From: an uncultured Verrucomicrobiota bacterium | GTDB lineage: Bacteria > Verrucomicrobiota > Kiritimatiellia > RFP12 > UBA1067 | Reading direction: 5' to 3' | DNA length: 11,412 nucleotides | Assembly: GCA_946631535.1 (NCBI GenBank) | Contig: CAMPAF010000063.1 | Location: 1 to 11,412, forward strand | Shown here: piece by piece, positions 6,734-11,412 of the stretch | Layout of the letters: each line of letters opens with the position of its first letter | Numbering within the stretch: the first letter of the stretch is position 1 | Made by a program: the position numbers and the translations under genes | The notes under the pieces: model-generated | Told to the model about the DNA's origin: nothing | What the model saw: the letters and a program-made list of their open reading frames with translations, nothing else | Databases searched by the model: none

Positions 6734-7587
6734 AGATCCTTCATATAGTCGCCGGTCTCGAGGAATCCAACGGCATGGCCAACACGGCGAGGCAGTTCGC
6801 CGAAGAGGAACGTGCACAAGGATACGAGTCTGCCGTGACGAACGACCTGTCAGCCCTCGACTCGTCGATAGATGTTGTCCATCTGCATGGGGCCTGGCTG
6901 CCAATCCTTTGGCGGGCGGCGAAGAGAGCGAAGAGATTCGGCGCGAAGCTTGTCATTCGCCCAGCCGGCAGCTACGATCCTGTTAGGCTTGCCTACCACG
7001 GGTGGAAGAAACGGCTGGTTTCGTTCTTTGAGCACAGGATGCTCTTGCGGGCGGACGTGGTGCTGGCGACGTGCCAGGCCGAAGTAGAGTGGATTCGCAA
7101 GTATGAGCCGAGGGTGAAGAAGATCGAGGTTACGGATCTCAAGCGGTTCTTTGATTTGAACCACGAAATACACGAAAGGGTTGAGGGGAGATCTTTGCAC
7201 GTGTTGTATCTTGGGCGGCGGCATCCTCTGAAGGGCGTGGAATATCTTGAGGAGGCCGTCGCGGAAATCGTTTCCGAATGTCGGTCGTCGGGCGTCGAAT
7301 GTCCAGTCCCTCCTGTCGAGCTTCGGATCGTCAGCAACGCCTTTGGCGAAGAGAAGGAGCGCGTGTGGGAGTGGTGCGACGTGCTGGTGCTGCCCACGCT
7401 GAGCGAGAATTTTGGCCGTGTGGTTGCAGAGGCGCTGGAACGCGGCAAGCGGGTGATCACCACCGACGGTGCGCCTGCGTGGCAGGGATGCGATTACGGC
7501 GGGAGACTACGCTATCTCGTCGGCTATCGCGACGGGACAAGGGAGACGCGCGTAAAATTGCTGAAAGAAGCCATAAAGGAACTATGA
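6730..7587 (+). CDS. Glycosyltransferase family 4 with repeat-derived insertions
   Basis: 285 residues. The ATG overlaps the upstream stop by 4 bp; GGAAGGG (6720-6726) is the ribosome binding site. The N-terminal half has KILHIVAGLEESNGMA, VVHLHGAWLP (49-58) and VIRPAGSYDP (75-84), typical of GT4 enzymes of O-antigen loci. The donor half keeps LYLGRRHPLKGVEYL (159-173) and E226-x7-E234 (ENFGRVVAE). Residues 145-150 come from a 9-bp repeat, and 183-196 (ECRSSGV plus ECPVPPV) from a 7-bp array. The usual 40 or more residues between LRIV (198-201) and CDVLVLPT are cut to about 14. It may therefore be a compact active form or a decayed enzyme; the intact frame and motifs favour an active one. The stop (7585-7587) overlaps the next start by one base. 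Confidence 0.86.
   Translation: MKILHIVAGLEESNGMANTARQFAEEERAQGYESAVTNDLSALDSSIDVVHLHGAWLPILWRAAKRAKRFGAKLVIRPAGSYDPVRLAYHGWKKRLVSFFEHRMLLRADVVLATCQAEVEWIRKYEPRVKKIEVTDLKRFFDLNHEIHERVEGRSLHVLYLGRRHPLKGVEYLEEAVAEIVSECRSSGVECPVPPVELRIVSNAFGEEKERVWEWCDVLVLPTLSENFGRVVAEALERGKRVITTDGAPAWQGCDYGGRLRYLVGYRDGTRETRVKLLKEAIKEL
7162..7179 (+). repeat. 9-bp tandem repeat CACGAAATA/CACGAAAGG in GT4 gene
   Basis: Two adjoining units share CACGAAA, in a context (TTGAACCACGAAATACACG) that I have met as a scattered repeat in other bacterial genomes; this is memory, not a search result. It encodes HEIHER. Being 9 bp long, it keeps the reading frame whatever its copy number. Confidence 0.5.
7276..7317 (+). repeat. 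Degenerate heptamer array (NNNNGTC type) in GT4 gene
   Basis: Units GAATGTC, GGTCGTC, GGGCGTC, GAATGTC, CAGTCCC, TCCTGTC. Five of six end in TC. It encodes 14 residues as two seven-residue halves, ECRSSGV and ECPVPPV. Confidence 0.6.
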
Positions 7588-8747
7588 TGGACAAGTCGAA
7601 ACGGTTGATGTCGCTGGATGCGCTGCGCGGGGCGGACATGCTTTGCATCATGGGCGGGTCTGGTCTGGTGATGGCGCTGTGCGCGCTGTTCGGCGCGAAG
7701 GACTGCTGGCTCGCCACGCAGATGACGCATGTCGCGTGGCACGGGTTTCGCCACCACGACACGATCTTTCCGCTCTTCCTCTTCCTCGCGGGCGTCTCGT
7801 GGCCGTTCTCGTACGCGAGCCAAGTCGCGAAAGGACGCACAACGGCGGCAATCTTGCGGAAGATGGCCTTCCGCGTGGCCGCTCTCGTGTTCTTTGGATT
7901 GGCGACTTCCGATTTCTTCGCGTTCAACGTGAAGGCCTTCCGCTACGACTCGGTGCTGGCGCACATCGCGGTGTGCTGGGGCGGCGCCGCCCTGCTTTCG
8001 ATCTTCGTCAAGAGCTGGAAGGTTCGCCTCGCGATTGCAGGTGGACTGCTTGCCGTACACTGGGCAACTCTCTTCTTTTTCACCGCCCCGGACGCCGCGG
8101 CGCTGCTCGCATCCACGGATCCTGCCGTCGCGAAGAAGGTTGCGTCCTACGCGGCCTACGGCACGGACAGCTTCTCCTTCACCGGCAACATAGCAGGCTG
8201 GTTCGACCGCACTTTCATGCCTGGACGCCTCTATGAGGGCATCTTCGATCCGGATGGGCTGTTTGCCAAAGTTAGCGGCATACCGCTCGCCATGCTGGGC
8301 GTGTTGGCTGGCGAGCTGCTGCGTTCGGAATCATTTTCCGGCAACCGCAAGACGCAGCTGCTGCTGGGCTTTGGCCTGGGGGCGCTCGTTCTCACATTCT
8401 GCTGGATGCCGTGGTGCCCTGTGAACAAGAAGATCTGGACATCCACGTTCGTCCTCGCATCCGCCGCATACGCTTTCTTCTCGCTTGCGCTCTTCTACTG
8501 GATCGTGGACGTGAAGGGGTGGCGGCGCTGGACGTTCTTCTTCCGCGTGATAGGCATGAACGCGATCACGATCTACCTGCTGATGCGCTTCGTACAGTTC
8601 AGGGCGATCTCGAAGTTCTTCTTTTCGGGCGTCGCGGGGTGGGGCGAAGGGAGCTGGCCGAGCGTGGTGCTGATCGCGGGGCAGATATTGATCGAGTGGC
8701 TCGTGCTGCTTTATATGTACCGCAAGGAGACTTTCCTGAGGGTGTAG
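7587..8747 (+). CDS. DUF5009 / HGSNAT-like multipass membrane acyltransferase
   Basis: 386 residues. ATGATG offers two starts, 7584 and 7587; AAAGGA (7575-7580) sits 6 nt from the second, which is preferred. It has about ten hydrophobic segments. The opening RLMSLDALRGADM and the block HGFRHHDTIFPLFLFLAGVSWPFS (about 51-74) mark the DUF5009 family, related to heparan-alpha-glucosaminide N-acetyltransferase, which moves acetyl groups from cytosolic acetyl-CoA across the membrane onto a sugar. Further family blocks are PGRLYEGIFDPDGLF, MLGVLAGELLRSE, CPVNKKIWTSTFVL and FFFRVIGMNAITIYL. Ending an overlapping run of sugar-building genes, it probably acylates the glycan on the outer side of the membrane; substrate is inferred. 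Stand-alone copies are common in Bacteroidota and PVC bacteria, so placement here could also be incidental. Confidence 0.9.
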   Translation: MDKSKRLMSLDALRGADMLCIMGGSGLVMALCALFGAKDCWLATQMTHVAWHGFRHHDTIFPLFLFLAGVSWPFSYASQVAKGRTTAAILRKMAFRVAALVFFGLATSDFFAFNVKAFRYDSVLAHIAVCWGGAALLSIFVKSWKVRLAIAGGLLAVHWATLFFFTAPDAAALLASTDPAVAKKVASYAAYGTDSFSFTGNIAGWFDRTFMPGRLYEGIFDPDGLFAKVSGIPLAMLGVLAGELLRSESFSGNRKTQLLLGFGLGALVLTFCWMPWCPVNKKIWTSTFVLASAAYAFFSLALFYWIVDVKGWRRWTFFFRVIGMNAITIYLLMRFVQFRAISKFFFSGVAGWGEGSWPSVVLIAGQILIEWLVLLYMYRKETFLRV

Positions 8748-8761
8748 GGTAGGAGGATTTG

Positions 8762-10210
8762 ATGAAGGTGTTGATGAAACTGACGGGATGGCCGCGGGTG
8801 ATCGTGGGCGGCGTGGCGGATGCGCTCGTGATGGTGGCGTCGTTCGCGGCGGCGTTTGCGCTCCGCTTCGAGTTCCAGGAGCCGGTGTGGGGCTGGAAGG
8901 GGGCGTGGATAAGCTTCTTCACCGTGTGGAGCGTCCAGACGGCCATGCTGATATTCTTCGACTGCGGTCGTCGTTGGCGGCTCCGCGCGCGCGACCTGCC
9001 GCGCTTCATGGGCGCGTTCGCGTCCAGCGTCGTGGTACTCACCGTGATGCGAATCGTGTTTCCCAGCAACGAGCACCTGTACATCCGTCCGCCGTACTCC
9101 ATCACGCTCATGAACGGCGTGCTCGTGGCGGTGGGGCTTCTTGTCGTCCGCTGGCTGTGGACCCTCTACGTGAACGCCCGCACGCGCGAGGCGCGGCTCC
9201 TTACGCGGCGCGAGGCGCCGCCTGTCGACGACGCAACGCGGGCCTACTACAAGGGCAAGTGCGTGCTCGTGACGGGCGCGGGCGGCACGATAGGGTCCGA
9301 ACTCGTGCGGCAGGTCGTGGCGCTTGGCGCGTCGCGCGTGGTGATGGTGGAGCGCGGCGAGAACGCCCTCTACGAGGTCGCAAGGCGCGTCAGATCCGAT
9401 GTCTGCGTGCCTGAGATGGCGGACATCGGCGACGTTGGGCGGATGCGCGGCATCTTCGCGCTGCATCGTCCGGAGGTAGTCCTGCACGCCGCCGCCTACA
9501 AGCATGTGCCGATGGTGGAGATGAACCCGCGGGAGGGCCTGCGCAACAACACGCTCGCCACGCGTCGGCTCGGCGAGGTGGCGCGCGAATCGGGCGTCGC
9601 CAAGTTCGTGATGATCTCCACCGACAAGGCGGTCAACCCGATAAGCGTGATGGGCATCTCGAAGCGCCTGGCCGAAATACTGCTTCTGGACCTGAACGGC
9701 GGCGGCACCGTCTTCTCTGCCGTGCGTTTCGGCAACGTTCTCGGCTCGAGCGGCAGCGTGGTGCCGCTGTGGGAGGAGCAGATCGCGAACGGCGGGCCCG
9801 TCACTGTCACCGACAGGCGGATGAAGCGCTACTTCATGACCGTGTCCGAGGCCGTGGGGCTCGTCCTCTCCACGGCCGTGCTGCCAGACGCCGCCGGTTG
9901 CGTCTACACGCTCGACATGGGCAAGCCGGTGCTGATGCTCGACCTCGCCGAGGAGATGATCCGCCAGGCCGGCTACGCTCCGGGGCGCGACATCAGGATC
10001 GAGTTCACCGGCATCCGTCCGGGCGAGAAGCTCTTCGAGGAGCTGGACGTCACCGGCAAGGCGTACAGGCGCACGGGCCACGCGAAGATCTACGTGGCGA
10101 TGTGCGGCGACACTTCGGCGGCCGAGGTGGCGGCGGATGTGGAGCGTGTACTTGCCGACAGCTCTGACGACATTTCCGCCGCCGCGAAATCGCTCGCCCG
10201 CTGGTGCTGA
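8762..10210 (+). CDS. CapD/WbpM/PglF-family nucleotide-sugar 4,6-dehydratase lacking the middle domain
   Basis: 482 residues. ATG 8762 is chosen over TTG 8759 because AGGAGG (8751-8756) lies 5 nt before it. Four membrane segments cover about 12-35, 47-67, 84-100 and 114-136. The catalytic domain starts near 165: [19 protein letters not shown] (NAD-binding loop, 171-178), [16 protein letters not shown] (241-256), ISTDKAVNP (285-293, catalytic T-D-K), then M297-x3-K301, with methionine in place of the usual SDR tyrosine as in the membrane dehydratases, and [15 protein letters not shown]. The family converts UDP-GlcNAc or a similar donor to the 4-keto-6-deoxy sugar. Full-length relatives have about 590-660 residues, with a CoA-binding-like Rossmann domain between membrane and catalytic parts. 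Here only about 30 residues join them. The remnant RREAPPVDD resembles the linker just before the catalytic domain. Confidence 0.9.
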   Translation: MKVLMKLTGWPRVIVGGVADALVMVASFAAAFALRFEFQEPVWGWKGAWISFFTVWSVQTAMLIFFDCGRRWRLRARDLPRFMGAFASSVVVLTVMRIVFPSNEHLYIRPPYSITLMNGVLVAVGLLVVRWLWTLYVNARTREARLLTRREAPPVDDATRAYYKGKCVLVTGAGGTIGSELVRQVVALGASRVVMVERGENALYEVARRVRSDVCVPEMADIGDVGRMRGIFALHRPEVVLHAAAYKHVPMVEMNPREGLRNNTLATRRLGEVARESGVAKFVMISTDKAVNPISVMGISKRLAEILLLDLNGGGTVFSAVRFGNVLGSSGSVVPLWEEQIANGGPVTVTDRRMKRYFMTVSEAVGLVLSTAVLPDAAGCVYTLDMGKPVLMLDLAEEMIRQAGYAPGRDIRIEFTGIRPGEKLFEELDVTGKAYRRTGHAKIYVAMCGDTSAAEVAADVERVLADSSDDISAAAKSLARWC

Positions 10211-10215
10211 ACTTT

Positions 10216-10230
10216 TGGTATACTGGCCGC
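10216..10230 (+). promoter_or_regulatory. Extended -10 for a leaderless SOD transcript
   Basis: TGG followed by TATACT (10219-10224) ends exactly 6 nt before ATG 10231, so RNA would start at or next to the A of ATG. There is no -35 match at the right distance; the extended TG may make up for it. It lies in the 20-nt gap after the dehydratase stop. Confidence 0.55.
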
Positions 10231-10974
10231 ATGAAAAACGAACAACCCTGCAACTTCTCCCGCCGCCGTTTCGCCGCCCTTGCGCTTGGCGCGCTTGCCG
10301 CGCCGACCTGCATGGCCGACCTGCCCGGCTCGAGCAGAAGGCGCAGACCAACCCCATGGAGGATAAAAATGTCCGAGATCGCCCTTGAACCGCTCCCCTA
10401 CGCCGAGAACGCGCTGGAGCCAGTCGTCACAGCCAAGACCATATCCTTCCACTACGGCAAGCACCATGCCGGCTACGTGGCGACGCTGAACAAGCTGATC
10501 GCCGGCACGCAGTACGCGGGAATGTCGCTGGAAGCCATCGTGCGTGCAGCGGCCGCCAGCAGCGCGACGCCGATCTTCAATAACGCGGCGCAGACGTGGA
10601 ACCACACGTTCTACTGGAAGAGCCTGGCGCCCGTCGGCGCCGGCGGCGCGCCGGATGGCGCGTTCGGCGAGGCGGTCTCGCGAGACTTCGGATCTTTCGC
10701 TAACCTGAAGTCCGCTCTTGCCGATGCGGCCGTGAAGCGCTTCGGCAGCGGCTGGGCATGGCTCGTGGCGAAGGACGGCAAGCTCTCGGTCATCTCCACG
10801 CCCAACGCCGAGACTCCTCTCACGCAGGCGGGCGTGACACCTCTCCTGACGGTGGACGTGTGGGAGCACGCGTACTACCTCGACTGGCAGAACCGCCGCG
10901 CCGACTACGTGGCGGCCCTCCTCGACAAGCTCGCCAACTGGAAATTCGCCGCCGACAACTTCGCTCGCGCCTGA
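10231..10974 (+). CDS. sodB: Iron superoxide dismutase with Tat-like N-terminal leader (alternative start 10369)
   Basis: From 10231 the product has 247 residues. Residues 1-31 look like a Tat signal (SRRRF twin arginines, then [11 protein letters not shown], possible cut after CMA). An Arg-rich link ([13 protein letters not shown]) follows. From Met-47 (ATG 10369) there are 201 residues highly like E. coli SodB (193). In that numbering the metal ligands are H28, H79, D163 and H167, and Q75 in NNAAQ is the iron-type position. FGSGWAWLV and [11 protein letters not shown] are family signatures. The enzyme turns superoxide into oxygen and hydrogen peroxide. Codon 47 has its own ribosome binding site, GGAGGA at 10358-10363, so a cytosolic form is very plausible. 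If only that start is used, the upstream codons are a 5' leader. The SOD assignment is nearly certain; the leader's use is inference. Confidence 0.93.
   Translation: MKNEQPCNFSRRRFAALALGALAAPTCMADLPGSSRRRRPTPWRIKMSEIALEPLPYAENALEPVVTAKTISFHYGKHHAGYVATLNKLIAGTQYAGMSLEAIVRAAAASSATPIFNNAAQTWNHTFYWKSLAPVGAGGAPDGAFGEAVSRDFGSFANLKSALADAAVKRFGSGWAWLVAKDGKLSVISTPNAETPLTQAGVTPLLTVDVWEHAYYLDWQNRRADYVAALLDKLANWKFAADNFARA
10358..10371 (+). promoter_or_regulatory. Internal Shine-Dalgarno and start codon for the cytosolic FeSOD
   Basis: GGAGGA (10358-10363), 5 nt of A-rich spacer, then ATG (10369-10371), in frame with the upstream ATG at 10231. This is one of the best ribosome binding sites in the window, and it lies inside the codons of the leader peptide. 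Confidence 0.65.
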
Positions 10975-10984
10975 GGGTAAAAGA

Positions 10985-11006
10985 CGGCCTTCGGCCGAAG
11001 TGTTTC
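10985..11006 (+). terminator. Possible terminator hairpin after the SOD gene
   Basis: CGGCC-TTC-GGCCG (10985-10997) forms a 5-bp GC stem, followed by AAGTGTTTC. It begins 10 nt past the stop. The tail has only a short U run, so termination may be weak. The overlapping CTTCGGCCGAAG is a 12-bp palindrome. Confidence 0.4.
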
Positions 11007-11040
11007 AGCCGCCATCAGCCAACATTCAACAACCAACTCT
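11006..11040 (+). repeat. Heptamer array, left copy of an inverted pair
   Basis: Units CAGCCGC, CATCAGC, CAACATT, CAACAAC, CAACTCT, each starting with CA. It directly follows GAAGTGTTTCA (10997-11007). The same order (hairpin, GAAGTGTTTCA, heptamers) is found on the other strand at 11144-11203. Confidence 0.65.
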
Positions 11041-11063
11041 TCCGTTCCGCATATGTCAGGTGA

Positions 11064-11125
11064 GTCGCGCGAACTCGTCCTAATGTTAGGCAAAGGCATA
11101 TCGACCGCCTCTGGGCGGGCGCGAC
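11064..11125 (+). other. Possible structured RNA or DNA element (three-way junction)
   Basis: GTCGCGC (11064-11070) pairs with GCGCGAC (11119-11125), a perfect 7-bp stem. It encloses CCTAA-TG-TTAGG (11079-11090) and CCGCC-TCTG-GGCGG (11105-11118), the second directly against the closing stem. No known RNA family is recognised. It lies in a gene-free stretch between two repeat arrays. The loop of the first hairpin is only two bases, so that helix would open to a smaller stem. Confidence 0.35.
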
Positions 11126-11143
11126 AGTAGAACGAGCGAATGC

Positions 11144-11178
11144 ACTGCTGACTGCTGGATTCTGGCTGCTGGTTGTTG
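11144..11178 (-). repeat. Heptamer array, right copy of an inverted pair
   Basis: On the + strand: ACTGCTG, ACTGCTG, GATTCTG, GCTGCTG, GTTGTTG. The first two are identical and all end in TG. It runs into TGAAACACTTC (11177-11187), the exact reverse complement of 10997-11007. Confidence 0.7.
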
Positions 11179-11186
11179 AAACACTT

Positions 11187-11248
11187 CCGATGCGGCAGAA
11201 GGCGATTCCAACCGCGTTAGCGGAGGAAATCGCCTTCTGCCGCATCGG
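11187..11248. repeat. Perfect 21-bp inverted repeat (large hairpin)
   Basis: Arm 11187-11207 is the exact reverse complement of 11228-11248. The 20-nt loop holds a second small stem, CCGC-GTTA-GCGG (11212-11223), and CC/GG that can extend it. There is no U run after it on either strand, only TCTTATATCT on +, so it is not a standard terminator. The next gene's start is 70 bp downstream. Confidence 0.9.
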
Positions 11249-11303
11249 TCTTATATCTATCGTATATCTCTCTGCCACTTCTCTGCAACGGGTGGGTGGA
11301 TTA

Positions 11304-11318
11304 TGGTAAAATAGCGGC
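11304..11318 (+). promoter_or_regulatory. Extended -10 for a leaderless MBL-hydrolase transcript
   Basis: TGG then TAAAAT (11307-11312), followed by exactly 6 nt (AGCGGC) and ATG 11319. The match in sequence and spacing to 10216-10230 is close. No Shine-Dalgarno sequence precedes the ATG and no clear -35 is visible. Confidence 0.5.
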
Positions 11319-11412
11319 ATGGAAAAATTTGAAGAGGTCTTGCCGGACGTCTGGCTGCTGAAGGTGCCGTTCGGCATCGTGTGGACGGGCGTCATTCTCG
11401 TGCGGGGCGAGA
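11319..11412 (+). CDS. MBL-fold metallo-hydrolase, N-terminal fragment
   Basis: Only 31 residues are in the window. MEKFEEVLPDVWLLKVP is followed by FGIVWTGVILVRGE, the first two beta strands of the metallo-beta-lactamase fold, where the pattern of a hydrophobic strand, a turn and V-x-L-V-R-G is usual before the conserved aspartate. The metal-binding HxHxDH motif would lie further on. MBL members include glyoxalase II, thiol dioxygenases and RNases; this fragment cannot separate them. The start codon is fixed by the -10 box 6 nt upstream and by lack of any other in-frame start. Confidence 0.65.
   Translation, partial: MEKFEEVLPDVWLLKVPFGIVWTGVILVRGE

Noticed and set aside
10288..10314. Lipoprotein signal (LAAPTC) in the SOD leader
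   Set aside because: Residues before the cysteine (A-P-T) do not fit a lipobox; the twin-arginine SRRRF points to Tat with ordinary cleavage.
8711..10357. Long open frame of 548 codons on the - strand
   Set aside because: It is antisense to the dehydratase, rich in H/R/A/P as expected from mirror-frame GC-rich coding, with no family motif. The + strand gene is certain.
11015..11395. - strand open frame of 126 codons in the gene-free stretch
   Set aside because: It crosses both arms of the 21-bp hairpin and the start of the MBL gene, has no ribosome binding site and no recognisable domain.

Overview
The window is GC-rich bacterial DNA (by eye about 60% G+C) with every supported gene on the + strand, in tight, often overlapping order. 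It looks like part of a surface-polysaccharide (exopolysaccharide or O-antigen-like) locus followed by housekeeping genes. The mix of genes is: a secreted fibronectin-type-III/jelly-roll protein, a DUF5009-type membrane acyltransferase, short glycosyltransferases (GTs) and an FeSOD. This fits a member of the PVC group (Verrucomicrobiota/Kiritimatiellota-like). That placement is inference from gene style only, since no marker gene is present.

Layout. 2-736: 3' part of a family 2 GT. 737-847: a 7-bp repeat array and a good sigma70-type promoter. 848-2725: secreted beta-rich protein with an FN3 domain split by an insert. 2748-3542: DUF218 (YdcF/ElyC-like) membrane protein. 3567-8747: six genes linked by overlaps of 1-13 bp, namely a GT2, a radical SAM/SPASM-like protein, a GT4, a class I SAM methyltransferase, a second GT4 and a DUF5009 acyltransferase. 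8762-10210: membrane nucleotide-sugar 4,6-dehydratase of the CapD/WbpM/PglF family that lacks the usual middle domain. 10231-10974: iron superoxide dismutase with a Tat-like leader and a second, well-supplied internal start. 10975-11318: gene-free stretch with hairpins and two inverted repeat units. 11319-end: N-terminus of an MBL-fold hydrolase.

How the genes fit together. The dehydratase would make a 4-keto-6-deoxy nucleotide sugar. The GTs would build a glycan on a lipid carrier. The methyltransferase and acyltransferase would decorate it, and the DUF218 protein belongs to a family tied to lipid-carrier and envelope homeostasis. The role of the radical SAM protein is unknown. No Wzx, Wzy or ABC exporter is in the window, so the locus probably continues to the left.

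Most notable signals. (1) A family of degenerate 7-bp tandem repeats lies between genes and also inside three reading frames. In the DUF218 gene it is perfect enough to act as a phase-variation switch. (2) Two such arrays flank the 10.99-11.25 kb gene-free stretch as inverted copies, each joined to GAAGTGTTTCA and a hairpin. (3) Three genes have a -10-like box exactly 6 nt before the ATG, suggesting leaderless mRNAs. (4) The FeSOD gene could give exported and cytosolic forms from two starts.
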